Of a stretch of DNA of 64,000 nt, positions 55,361-63,496 are shown one piece after another (the stretch's first letter is position 1; every line of letters begins with the position of its first letter). The DNA is from Sulfurospirillum diekertiae (lineage in GTDB: Bacteria; Campylobacterota; Campylobacteria; Campylobacterales; Sulfurospirillaceae): positions 1,500,207-1,564,206 of the forward strand of contig NZ_CP021416.1 of NCBI RefSeq assembly GCF_002162315.1. Reading direction: 5' to 3'. Under the pieces are notes generated by a model. The model saw nothing but the letters and a program-made list of their open reading frames with translations. It had not been told where the DNA came from and searched no databases. Both the position numbers and the translations under genes were made by a program.

Positions 55361-55904
55361 ATACGATTTAATAAAAATACTTGATGATGCAATGGAACTT
55401 TTTTGGGAAAAAGGGTTTGAAAATGTATCAATTGTAGACTTGATTCTACATACAGGTATCAATCGAAGTACAATGTACTCTTTATTTTCAGATAAAGAGG
55501 CGTTATTTAAAGAAGCACTCCATCACTATTATGCAAAAAGAGCTTCAATGATGATAGGAATATTGCAAACGAATACCGGTAAAAAAGGTGTAGAACTATT
55601 TTTAGGTAAGTTCATTTTTCGTGAAGAATTTAGAGCTTGTCTTTTTAGCATCTGTATGGGAAAAGGCGACTTTATGCGAGAAGAAGTATTTGATGTTCCA
55701 AAGAAGTTTTTTTTAGATTTAAGACAGCAACTTGAAAAAAATTTAATGGATGCCTCTGCAAATGGTGAATTTAATGGTAATGCAAAAGCAATAGCACTTA
55801 CCATCGTAACTATAGTTCATGGCTTTAGCATTCATGGTAAATATAACCACCAAAAAGAAGATGGCGAATTAATTATACAAACCATACTAGCACTGCTCAA
55901 ATAA
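55344..55904 (+). CDS. TetR-family transcriptional regulator
   Basis: 186 residues. N-terminal helix-turn-helix: DDAMELFWEKGFENVSIVDLILHTGINRSTMYSLF. The ligand domain ends with AIALTIVTIVHGFSIHGKYN, typical of the AcrR-like group. The start overlaps the sirC-like gene. It probably controls the redox operon from 56050 onward. The fragment at 22210 in the dehalogenase block shows the same family once was present there. Confidence 0.88.
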   Translation: MARPVKYDLIKILDDAMELFWEKGFENVSIVDLILHTGINRSTMYSLFSDKEALFKEALHHYYAKRASMMIGILQTNTGKKGVELFLGKFIFREEFRACLFSICMGKGDFMREEVFDVPKKFFLDLRQQLEKNLMDASANGEFNGNAKAIALTIVTIVHGFSIHGKYNHQKEDGELIIQTILALLK

Positions 55905-55978
55905 TCACACAACTCCTAACTAAGTTTAAATTATCTTAAATAGTATTTTGGAACAAATATTCCAGAATACGTGATTAT

Positions 55979-56011
55979 CTACTTTTACTCCACAAGTTAC
56001 CTATATATTTT
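55979..56011. promoter_or_regulatory. Possible 11-bp half-sites upstream of the redox operon
   Basis: CTACTTTTACT (55979), CCACAAGTTAC (55990), CTATATATTTT (56001) keep the 11-bp period. The stretch AAGTTACCTATA here is shared with the 30.2-kb array, and both are followed by TTCAT plus AAAAT. It may be part of the same regulon, or it is chance in AT-rich DNA. Confidence 0.3.
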
Positions 56012-56049
56012 CATTAAAATCTTCAAATATAACAAAGAAGGAAGAACAA

Positions 56050-56700
56050 ATGAAAGTTTTAGGAGTATCCGGCTCACCGATTAAAAATAGTAATAGTGAT
56101 CGTGCTTTGCAAGCTGTGCTCGACGCAATTGGATTGGAATCAGAATTTATTAAATTATCAGACTATACCGTTGGACCATGCAACGCCTGTTTGGGATGCG
56201 TGACAACGAATCGTTGCGTTATAAAGGATGATGGAAATACATTGTGCGATAAAGTTAAAGAAGCGGATGTTCTAGTGGTATCAGGATTTACTCCCTATTC
56301 AACATTAGATTCAAGAACAAAAGCCTTTATGGAGCGGCTCTACCCTTTGCGCCACAACAATGGATATTTGGCCGGTAAACTCGGTGCTGCTGTTATTACT
56401 TCGTGCGTAACTGCACCAAGTGAAATGTTGCCTCCTGCTGCACAATTGGGTGCAAATGCTATTCATTATTTTATGATGGAAGAAGGAATGAACTTTGTAG
56501 GATCACTTCTAGTCCACGGTAATGTCCCTTGTGTTAAGTGTGGGAATGGCGATGTATGTCAAATGTCTGGATTTAAAATGCTCTATGGTGCTGAGGCTAC
56601 GGTTGATTCTGTGGGTATTCATGCGTTTGAAAATCAACTAGAAATCATACAACAAGCAAAAGATTTGGGAAAAAAACTACGAGAATCATTAGTATTTTAA
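56050..56700 (+). CDS. NADPH-dependent FMN reductase-like / flavodoxin-fold oxidoreductase
   Basis: 216 residues. GVSGSPIKNSNSD is the flavodoxin-type phosphate-binding loop; a cysteine-rich insert (C44, C47, C50, C56) and further cysteines near 160-170 (CVKCGNGDVC) suggest a cluster or disulfides, as in iron-sulfur flavoproteins. AGAAGGAAG precedes the ATG. First gene of a four-gene operon of redox-type proteins. Confidence 0.75.
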   Translation: MKVLGVSGSPIKNSNSDRALQAVLDAIGLESEFIKLSDYTVGPCNACLGCVTTNRCVIKDDGNTLCDKVKEADVLVVSGFTPYSTLDSRTKAFMERLYPLRHNNGYLAGKLGAAVITSCVTAPSEMLPPAAQLGANAIHYFMMEEGMNFVGSLLVHGNVPCVKCGNGDVCQMSGFKMLYGAEATVDSVGIHAFENQLEIIQQAKDLGKKLRESLVF

Positions 56701-56710
56701 AGGATTATAT

Positions 56711-57130
56711 ATGGATAACATTACATTTTTAAAGAGAGGATTTTTTGAAAGAGTTTCAGGAAAACCTGCAACACATGAGCCTAAAGATAGTAGTTGTTGG
56801 GGATATTTAGATGGGAAAATTTGTATTGACCTAAATAAGGCTGATGAATTAAAAATACGTGGTGGTGCAGTTCGTCTTGAAGGGAAAAGCCTTCCTTTAA
56901 GAGTGTTGGTAATACAGAGTAAAAGTGGAGAATACAAAGCATATCAAAATAAATGTACACATATGGGAAGGCGGTTAGATTTAGTGCCTGGTACGGATAC
57001 AGTGCAATGCTGTAGCTTGAATAAAGCGACCTTTGATCTTTATGGAAATAAACTTTATGGTCCTGTTTCAAAATCTATCAAGTGTTATACTGTGATAAAG
57101 GAGGATGACAATCTTATAATTTCAATTTAA
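56711..57130 (+). CDS. Rieske-like protein with one histidine ligand replaced
   Basis: 139 residues. It has C82-x-H84 (KCTHMGRR), the first Rieske pair, but the second pair reads QCCSLNKATFDL: aligned to the usual C-x-x-H, Cys101 is present and the His is Asn104 (codon AAT, one base from CAT). The cluster would have only one His. It may be a variant cluster protein or a decayed one. It is soluble, so likely the electron carrier of the upstream flavoprotein. Confidence 0.7.
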   Translation: MDNITFLKRGFFERVSGKPATHEPKDSSCWGYLDGKICIDLNKADELKIRGGAVRLEGKSLPLRVLVIQSKSGEYKAYQNKCTHMGRRLDLVPGTDTVQCCSLNKATFDLYGNKLYGPVSKSIKCYTVIKEDDNLIISI

Positions 57131-57208
57131 AATCATTACTTTAGGCGTAGGTGGACGGTGTATAAAACTTGTCTCAAAATGATAAAAAAATTAAAAAAGG
57201 AAAATAGT

Positions 57209-57607
57209 ATGATCACAATACCAGATAATGTAGCAACTTTGCTCAATGACGACGGAGCATCAAAAGTTTTAACAACAGTAGCTGAAGACGGTGTACCACA
57301 CTCTATTGTTGTAGGCAGCATCATGGCGCCAGATAGTCAAACAATTTGTGCAGCTGAAATATTGATGAAAAAAACTGCTAAAAATCTAGAGACCAATAAA
57401 AACATCGCAGTTTTATGTCTTAAAGGAACAGAGTCTTATCTTGTAAACGCTACTGTCGTTGAAAGACAAACTGAGGGCGAGTTATTTGAGAGCGTAGCTG
57501 CGCAAATGAAAAAAGCAGGATTACCAATGAGTGCTTTATGGATATTTAAACCAACAGCTATATTTGATCAAAGTGCCGGAGAAAATGCTGGTACACAAAT
57601 CGCATAA
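57209..57607 (+). CDS. Pyridoxamine 5'-phosphate oxidase-like split-barrel flavoprotein
   Basis: 132 residues from the ATG at 57209 (AAAAAAGGAAAA upstream); an earlier in-frame ATG at 57158 gives a basic extension with weak support. The split-barrel pattern is visible: VLTTVAEDGVPHSIVVGS, KKTAKNLETNKNIAVLCLKG and SYLVNATVVER. Such proteins bind FMN, F420 or heme. Role unknown; third gene of the redox operon. Confidence 0.7.
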   Translation: MITIPDNVATLLNDDGASKVLTTVAEDGVPHSIVVGSIMAPDSQTICAAEILMKKTAKNLETNKNIAVLCLKGTESYLVNATVVERQTEGELFESVAAQMKKAGLPMSALWIFKPTAIFDQSAGENAGTQIA

Positions 57608-57638
57608 TCAATACAATAAATTTTAGAGGATGTATACT

Positions 57639-57998
57639 ATGAGTTCATTTCAAATTGATTTTTTAGGTATGTCAATTATGAATAATACACCTGGTCACTT
57701 TTTTCTTTCAGGGATAATGATAGGTTTATTCGTTTGGGCAACATTTTTTGCAAATGAAGAGCAAAAAGTAAAAGCAGTAAAAATAATGAAAGTTTGGTTT
57801 GCTTTGGTCTTGTTATCTGGATGTTACGTGTGGACGCTTGTTCCTTTTAGCATTCCATTACTCATCAAAAGCGTTGGTGGAATATTCTTGTTTTGGTTTA
57901 TGCTACAAATTGTTAAAGATCCAACAAGTAAACCATTTTGGGGTCTTGCTGTGCTTACAACAATTGTCGGTCTAGGGTTAGCATTCACTGTTATTTAA
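57639..57998 (+). CDS. Four-helix membrane protein of unknown function
   Basis: 119 residues from the ATG at 57639 with TTAGAGGATG upstream; an ATG at 57630 is also possible. Four hydrophobic helices, no heme His pairs visible. Last gene of the operon; might be a quinone or small-molecule partner of the redox proteins. No family recognised. Confidence 0.6.
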   Translation: MSSFQIDFLGMSIMNNTPGHFFLSGIMIGLFVWATFFANEEQKVKAVKIMKVWFALVLLSGCYVWTLVPFSIPLLIKSVGGIFLFWFMLQIVKDPTSKPFWGLAVLTTIVGLGLAFTVI

Positions 57999-57999
57999 A

Positions 58000-58213
58000 G
58001 CACAGAAAATTTATAATAAAAGAGTTTCCCTATAATTTTATATTGAAGCTATAAACCTTTCATCTTTTCATAAACGAAGAGTGAGACTATCGATTTAAAA
58101 TAGATAGTCTCTTTAAATAATCTTAAGGTATTGTCTTTTGTCATACGAATAGCAATATTAAACGTATTATTAAAAACATATGCTTAATTTAGGATTTAGT
58201 GTAAATTTATCAT
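58000..58213. other. Intergenic region between two convergent operons
   Basis: About 210 bases between the plus-strand redox operon and the minus-strand array of small membrane proteins. AT-rich; no gene seen. The drop in gene order and the lack of the 12-bp palindrome from 54 kb on suggest that the island begins near here. Confidence 0.35.
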
Positions 58214-58700
58214 TTATAAAATTGAACTTCGTCTGCTATTTGGTTCTTTTTTTACGTGTTTGTCGTGAGTTTTAGCCCTTTTTTCATTTAAAATTTTCAT
58301 CATTTCCTCATGAAAAATAAAGTGATCTTTGTTGGCTTTATTTTTGAGGCGCTCTTCAATCAAAGGGGGCAAGCTCTTTAGCCTCTTCTTTGTCATAACA
58401 CTCTTGTAATATCTTATACTCCGCATAAGGCAGTAAAACACATTGAGGAATTTCTTTTTCATCGGTGATAATCACACTTTGAATTTTATACGAAGCCACT
58501 TTGTCTAAGATTGTCCATAGATGTCGTTCAAACTTGACACGGGTGGTGGTGAGAAACATAACATAATCCAGTAATGCCTTTTCTTCCTGACGGCGTTGTG
58601 CACGCTGTTTGGATTCCTCTTTTTCAATCTTGTATAACCAGTAGGCTACAGCCATCATAAATAGGCATATAATCGCTTTCCCTAGTGTTGTTTCACCCAT
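58214..58700 (-). pseudogene. Membrane-anchored Phd/YefM antitoxin-like protein, frameshifted near its C-terminus
   Basis: Start ATG at 58700 (AAAGGAGAAGAAATA upstream). One N-terminal helix, then a segment VIITDEKEIPQCVLLPYAEYKIL that resembles the core of Phd/YefM antitoxins, followed by a charged tail. The first frame stops at 58356 after KELAPFD, but a one-base change in the five-G run at about 58364-58369 joins it to the overlapping frame to 58214 (LIEERLKNKANK ... KRAKTHDKH), giving about 160 residues. A toxin is not obvious nearby. Its use as a membrane protein with a Phd-like domain is unusual. Confidence 0.5.
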
Positions 58701-58783
58701 TATTTCTTCTCCTTTATTTGCCTTAAATAATAGACCCATAGAGCCAACGCGGTTACGAATATCATTGTTGGTGTTATTTCCAT
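58700..58783 (-). CDS. Very small membrane protein (27 aa)
   Basis: One membrane helix (MIFVTALALWVYYL) and a basic tail. AGGAGAAATATA precedes the ATG; the stop TAA overlaps the ATG of the Phd-like gene (TAATG), so coupling is likely. Too short for most gene finders; fits the spacing of the array. Confidence 0.5.
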   Translation of the reverse strand: MEITPTMIFVTALALWVYYLRQIKEKK

Positions 58784-58793
58784 TATATTTCTC

Positions 58794-59162
58794 CTATTTT
58801 CTCCATGCCGAAAAAAGCCATCGAGTGCTTTTACGTATCGTTTGTATCAGCTGCATCTGTTGAAGGATGCGTTTTGCGGTGAAATAATCCCATAAGAGCC
58901 AAGCAAGTACCATGACCACCAAAGCAGCATAGATTGAAACAAAGCAGAGCATGTATAAGGCAACTGCATAGATTCCTGCTACAAGAGTGGCAAAAGGGTA
59001 TTTAAACACCTTCACATCCCAAATCCTAACAGCCCAATACCATCCTAACCAATAAGCAGGTATCAGGATTATCATTACAAGTATGAGTCCTAGAATAAGT
59101 GCGATACCACCTCCTGCTTCTTCATTGTTAATACACCACTGTGGTCCATAATTATCGGACAT
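58794..59162 (-). CDS. Three-helix membrane protein, unknown
   Basis: 122 residues with three membrane helices and a basic C-terminus (RKSTRWLFSAWRK). Starts MSDNYGPQWCINNEEAGGG. AAGGAGAAAAAGCT precedes the ATG. It is part of an array of six small membrane genes on the minus strand. No family recognised. Confidence 0.65.
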   Translation of the reverse strand: MSDNYGPQWCINNEEAGGGIALILGLILVMIILIPAYWLGWYWAVRIWDVKVFKYPFATLVAGIYAVALYMLCFVSIYAALVVMVLAWLLWDYFTAKRILQQMQLIQTIRKSTRWLFSAWRK

Positions 59163-59177
59163 AGCTTTTTCTCCTTC

Positions 59178-59363
59178 TTAAAATAAACGATCCAGCCATT
59201 TCTTCACCCAAGGATGATGACCAAATAGCACAAGCCCTAAAGCAACTATGCCTAAGAACACACAATAGAGTAAAAAGACAACCATCTCTGTTTTCATCCC
59301 TGGTTCATAGAGCACGTAAGAGCCCAAAAACAAGAACAGTGCTAGTGCACTGTTGTTAAACAT
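59178..59363 (-). CDS. Two-helix small membrane protein, unknown
   Basis: 61 residues, two helices (SALALFLFLGSYVLY and VVFLLYCVFLGIVALGLVLFG). Its ATG overlaps the stop of the upstream array gene. Ends basic, KKWLDRLF. Confidence 0.6.
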   Translation of the reverse strand: MFNNSALALFLFLGSYVLYEPGMKTEMVVFLLYCVFLGIVALGLVLFGHHPWVKKWLDRLF

Positions 59364-59560
59364 TAAGACTCCTCTTTTAGTGCTTGAATGGGATGGCTAT
59401 CAGCAGCCACTAAACGCCTAAACTCTTTAAGCGCACTCTGTAGCATTAAGTCCTCTTTAGCTTCTCTTTGTTCATGATAGTTAGAGGAGATAAAAAGTAT
59501 CCAGAAAATAAAGAGAGCTGGCCACACTAGCGCAAGGGTAGGGAAATCAAAGCAGCTCAT
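59363..59560 (-). CDS. Single-helix small membrane protein, unknown
   Basis: 65 residues: one N-terminal helix (LALVWPALFIFWILFI) followed by an acidic/helical cytoplasmic tail (EAKEDLMLQSALKEFRRL). The ATG overlaps the stop of the next upstream gene. Layout like its neighbour at 59557. Confidence 0.6.
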   Translation of the reverse strand: MSCFDFPTLALVWPALFIFWILFISSNYHEQREAKEDLMLQSALKEFRRLVAADSHPIQALKEES

Positions 59561-59754
59561 ATCTTTTTCTCCTCTTTAAGACTTTCATAAAGTTTTCGGG
59601 CTATGGTTTTAGCCAATAGAACATCTTCAATATGTGCTTGCCTTCTCTCTAAGCGGTGTAATATCCCGTATACAATAGCGCCAATACTGATTCCCACGAT
59701 AATGGTGATTAGAAACGGTGTGTTAACACAGATGAGATGGTTTAAATCCATCAT
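59557..59754 (-). CDS. Single-helix small membrane protein, unknown; first gene of the array
   Basis: 65 residues: one helix (FLITIIVGISIGAIVYGIL) and a charged coiled tail. AAAAAGGAGAAAGC is a strong site before the ATG. With 59363 it forms a pair of like design (helix at N-terminus, amphipathic tail). Confidence 0.6.
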   Translation of the reverse strand: MMDLNHLICVNTPFLITIIVGISIGAIVYGILHRLERRQAHIEDVLLAKTIARKLYESLKEEKKI

Positions 59755-60171
59755 GCTTTCTCCTTTTTTTAGGCATAGTTTTATCCTTGTTTTTTTTCTA
59801 AAAACCTGTTTTTTTAGACAGAACTAGGGTAGGGTGGTTTTTACATAATGCTCAAATGGTTAGGAAATATTCCCTTAAAGAATAAGGGCTAAGAAGGCAG
59901 TGATCCACGAGGGAGATGCGAAAAGAAAAAAGCTTGGTATCTAAAAAGCACCATGGTTTTACAAATGAACTTGATGGTTAAACACATGGTCTTTTACTCC
60001 TTTTTTCTTTTTTTACACATCATATTATAATCCTAAAATAATGCAAAGTCAAGCGGGTAAATGCCGATAGAATAGGGCTTAGATGCATTGTTGAGCGCTT
60101 TGATTTTTGAATAATTTTAGCTATAATGGCGCACGCACGCACTCCTGCTAAGAGAAATTTAAGCTCTTTTT
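59755..60171. other. Intergenic region before the small-membrane array
   Basis: A possible 32-codon ORF at 59889-59987 (minus strand) has AAAAGGAGTAAAAGACC before its ATG but a product with no helix typical of the array; support is weak. T-rich and A-rich runs flank both ends, with a CTAAAAA/TTTTTAG hairpin around 59795-59820. The promoter of the array should lie here. Confidence 0.3.
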
Positions 60172-60471
60172 TCATTTTTTCAAAAGGGTATCATTTAAAT
60201 TCTCTTGTTTTTTATCACCTAAATCGTAAGAGGGTGTTATAACACTATGATAAAGCCCATGGCTTTTTACCCAATCGTATAAACACTTTTCACAAATATC
60301 CATGTTGAGTCTACTTATATCTTCCAATAAGGCACCGTCATACCCAAAGGTATGCTCACTGTGTATCAACTCTTTATGCAAGCTATTACTTTCATAATGT
60401 TCACCACAGACATCACACCGTATTTGGTTTAAGACATCCACTTCTTGTAACTCTTTTTTAAAATAATGCAT
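60172..60471 (-). CDS. Small zinc-finger-like protein
   Basis: 99 residues with CDVCGEHY and CEKCLYDW, two CxxC pairs that could bind one zinc. Starts MHYFKKELQEVDVLNQ. No family recognised. It follows the 34-residue ORF at 60484 and lies opposite the helix-turn-helix gene. Confidence 0.55.
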   Translation of the reverse strand: MHYFKKELQEVDVLNQIRCDVCGEHYESNSLHKELIHSEHTFGYDGALLEDISRLNMDICEKCLYDWVKSHGLYHSVITPSYDLGDKKQENLNDTLLKK

Positions 60472-60483
60472 GAGCTCTTCTTG

Positions 60484-60588
60484 CTACAGAGCATGCACAA
60501 GATGCACAATAAACTCAACACTAATGACAAACAGTGCATAATGATGCTCTCTAGTAATCAGTTTTCGCTCGTTTATTTTTTGTTTCAT
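60484..60588 (-). CDS. Possible small protein (34 aa)
   Basis: AAGGAGAATACGAAC gives a strong site before the ATG at 60588. The product starts MKQKINERKLITREHHY and has a weakly hydrophobic C-terminus. Missed by length cut-offs; could be coupled to the zinc-finger-like gene. Confidence 0.4.
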   Translation of the reverse strand: MKQKINERKLITREHHYALFVISVEFIVHLVHAL

Positions 60589-60735
60589 GTTCGTATTCTC
60601 CTTGTGTTTTAGTACAGTAATTATAAAATAAATTCGAAAAAAATACAAGAGCCTAAATATTTAAATAAATACAAAGAATAATTATAATATAATTATATAA
60701 GCATAAAAAGCACTAAAAGTCAAGCAAGGAAAACC

Positions 60736-60954
60736 ATGGAGCGAGAAAAACTCAATACACTTTTTAAACACGCAGGCCTCAGTAAAAAAGAGTTTGCTCA
60801 AAAGCTATCAATGAATTACCAAAGTGTTAACCAATGGGAATCTACCCAAAACGCTCCTTTATGGGTATGGTCTTGGTTAGAGAACTATGCTAAAGCGAGA
60901 AAGTTTGATGAAATGATGGCATTAGGGAAAAGTATGGAGGAGGGTAAGCGATAG
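60736..60954 (+). CDS. Small helix-turn-helix protein
   Basis: 72 residues. HAGLSKKEFAQKLSMNYQSVNQWES is a helix-turn-helix of the XRE/Cro type, with a short C-terminal helix. AAGGAAAACC precedes the ATG. It is divergent from the small-protein genes at 60172-60588 and probably their regulator. Confidence 0.7.
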   Translation: MEREKLNTLFKHAGLSKKEFAQKLSMNYQSVNQWESTQNAPLWVWSWLENYAKARKFDEMMALGKSMEEGKR

Positions 60955-61852
60955 ATTTCTTTATTGCTCGTCGTCTGTCAATAATACTATTAAAGCTTTT
61001 TATAGAACACAAAATCCCATATTAATGCAAAATGCTTTGATGCTTTAAAAGCTGAAGCGAATAGTTATAAAGAATATTCATTTATAGTAAAAACATTATT
61101 GAAAAACAAAGAAATTCTATAACAAAACCTAGCAGTGAACGCATGGCGTCACTGAAGTAAAACATTAAATGATAAAACTACTATCACATCATAAAAAATC
61201 ATAACTCTCCTTATGTTGTATTAACTACACTCTGCGGTTGTAGTGACCGAAAACTCAGTTGAATATAGTCTGCACTTTTATAGCATTGCATCGTGCTTGA
61301 TAGAAGCTTTCTATCCCCTTTGAGAGCGAAGGTTGGCGCGTTATGTAACGTAATGTACATAAATGATACGCGTGTAGGCTATGCGCGTAACACCTAATAG
61401 CTAATTTGTAGCTATATAACAAGAATAGTAAAATAATAAGATAGTGAAAGTATAGCATGTAAATAAGTCTCTCTTTGCCTTTTTACCGTTTTGGTATAGA
61501 AATAAAAATGCGTTTATAAAGATAATAAATGCTTATTGGCGGGCTTTAAAACAAAAAAAATACAATCACAATTTATAATTATTCAATACTAAAATTCAAT
61601 TATTTTTTCAACGTTTTATATCGATTGAACATGCTATTACAAAAATATTATTAAATATATCAGTAAGAAGACTAAGTACTATATCTTAAAACAAACAATG
61701 CAAAAGTAAAATAAAAATTACAAAATTCAATTTGGAGTATTTTAAATTTGCAAGTAAAAAAAGTTTTTTGACTTTATAATAACTATCAATATGACATTGA
61801 GTATCTTAATAATACAATGTAAGTAAATATATTTATCAGGAATAGGTACAGT
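60955..61852. other. Gene-free AT-rich region in the island
   Basis: No convincing gene in ~900 bases. A minus-strand ORF at 61255-61458 has no ribosome binding site and an unlikely composition (His, Tyr, Cys rich). A GC-richer patch with inverted motifs (GCGCGTTATG, ACGCGTGTAGG, ATGCGCGTAAC) at about 61335-61390 stands out and may be structural or an integration relic. Confidence 0.35.
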
Positions 61853-62361
61853 GAACTTTGTACGAGTGCCGATGAACTTCAAGGCAGAATGGATGCAAGT
61901 GAGTATAAAAATTATATATTTACTTTACTATTTTAAAATATTCACAGATAAAAAAAGATGATGCAAGCAGTTTAATAGAAGTGCCAGAAAGTGCAAGTTT
62001 TATGATATGGAAAAGCTTGTAGTTGACAAGATCAACAAAATCATCTCAGCTCTTGCAGAAGCAAATAACTTAAAATGTGTCATCGATAAAGCTGATTTTA
62101 ATGACAAAACTAAGCTTGGCGATTGCAAGAACTCTATCAAAATATTTAACAATCTTGAGCTTGATGGCAACACCGCAGAAGGCAATGATATACTTGGTAA
62201 TACGCTACTTTGCAACAGAATGTGGCAAAAGTAAAAGACAGTTTTATAGACCATCTGAAGTCTCCAATATTATATCGCAAATTATCGTCATAAAGAAAAA
62301 TACCACTCAAAATCAAACGATTTATAAAACAAAACATGTGGAAGTGTGTCGCTCTTTTTAA
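61853..62361 (+). pseudogene. hsdM: Remnant of a type I restriction-modification DNA methylase (HsdM)
   Basis: Pieces in all three frames match the N-terminal region of HsdM in order: SADELQGRMDASEYKNYIF, KYFTDKKDDASSL, DKINKIISALAE, DFNDKTKLGD, and FATECGKSKRQFYRPSEV. Several indels break the frame, and the catalytic NPPF part is missing. This is a real decayed gene rather than one error. It shows that a type I restriction system once stood here. Confidence 0.7.
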
Positions 62362-62472
62362 AAGCCTTTTCTAATTCTTTTAAATTTAAGTTTATTTTAA
62401 CATTCCTATGAGACATTGGTTAGTTCTTTTATCTAAAATACTATTGATAAAATTTATTTAAAGGAACTTACC

Positions 62473-62949
62473 ATGAAAAAGACGCTTAGTCTGCTTGTTA
62501 GTAGTGTTGCGCTATTGGCTGTAACAGGAGGTGCATTAAACGCATCTGAACAAATTGCAAAATATGACAATTTAAATCATGTTGTCAACCCGGATGGCAA
62601 AAAGGCATATGTCTTAAACTATGTTGAAACAGCGGATGGAAAGCCTGATAAAAAACTAACAATTAATATTCCAGAACTTCCCTACAAAGCCAGCTTCAAT
62701 TTATGTCCAAATGTTGAAGAAGCAGATAAATGCAAAGGGTCTGTCTTTGTTAGAAAAAATGACGCTGAATTTTTAGTAGACTACAATGTAGTATTTTTAG
62801 ACAGCATGAAAGACAAAAAACCAGCTATAACACAAATTGAGAGTACAGAGGTCCCAATGGCTCTAAATGTCAAAAGCGATGAAGAGGAATTGTTTCTTTA
62901 CCAAACATTGAGCGTTCACAACCGTTATTGGATGTTAAAAAACAAATAA
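62473..62949 (+). CDS. Exported protein of unknown function
   Basis: 158 residues. Signal peptide MKKTLSLLVSSVALLAVTGGALNA, mature part with two Cys (CPNVEEADKC) that may form a disulfide, no known domain. AAAGGAACTTACC precedes the ATG. It lies inside the decayed restriction locus. Confidence 0.7.
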   Translation: MKKTLSLLVSSVALLAVTGGALNASEQIAKYDNLNHVVNPDGKKAYVLNYVETADGKPDKKLTINIPELPYKASFNLCPNVEEADKCKGSVFVRKNDAEFLVDYNVVFLDSMKDKKPAITQIESTEVPMALNVKSDEEELFLYQTLSVHNRYWMLKNK

Positions 62950-63194
62950 AACCTTGTGAAGAAGTGGGTTTTAACAAGAAAGAGCCTGCTTCTTTTTAAA
63001 ACATTGCTCTTACCTTTCTATTTTTCTATTTTAACATCGTTTTTAAGCCATAAAACTTAATCAAAAGTGCCGTCCCTCTTTTTGAAGACTTAATATATCA
63101 ATACATTCAGATTATGATTGTGTACTTGAAGATGAAATACTCACGCTTGAGAGTTACAGATTTATTATGCGTTTAAACTTTAAAGCTTGAAATT

Positions 63195-63473
63195 TTGAAT
63201 CAATGGATAAACAACTCATCAGAAACTATTTCATCATTAGCGGCAAAAGAGCGATTGATTAGCAAAAAGTGTATTAAAAAGAAAAAAATACTCTTAAATT
63301 TTGAGCTTGCAAAACAGCCTATTGAGTGTATAAAATATATCATCGTTCATGAGATGATTCATCTACTTGAGCGATACCACAATGATAATTTTAAATCTTT
63401 GATGGATAAATATATGCCAAATTGGATTGAGAGAAAAAAACTCCTTGAATATTATCCTCTTTGTTGCTGTTGA
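63195..63473 (+). CDS. YgjP/SprT-like metallopeptidase C-terminal fragment
   Basis: 92 residues. The zinc site HEMIHLLE with a later conserved His and the end MPNWIERKKLLEYYPL match YgjP (DUF45) proteins, but their N-terminal half is missing and the start here is unclear (TTG at 63195). YgjP-type genes often follow hsdR in type I restriction operons, so it is probably a remnant of that locus, perhaps not functional. Confidence 0.55.
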   Translation: MNQWINNSSETISSLAAKERLISKKCIKKKKILLNFELAKQPIECIKYIIVHEMIHLLERYHNDNFKSLMDKYMPNWIERKKLLEYYPLCCC

Positions 63474-63496
63474 TTGAAATAATTATACTGGAGTTT

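Noticed and set aside
61255-61458. Minus-strand ORF of 67 codons
   Set aside because: No ribosome binding site, odd composition rich in His, Tyr and Cys, no neighbour context.
62007-62234. Stand-alone ORF of 75 codons
   Set aside because: It is one frame of the decayed hsdM gene, not an independent protein.
62950-63010. Terminator after the exported protein gene
   Set aside because: Only a weak, mismatched stem (GAAGTGGGTT with AGCCTGCTTC); not convincing enough to list.
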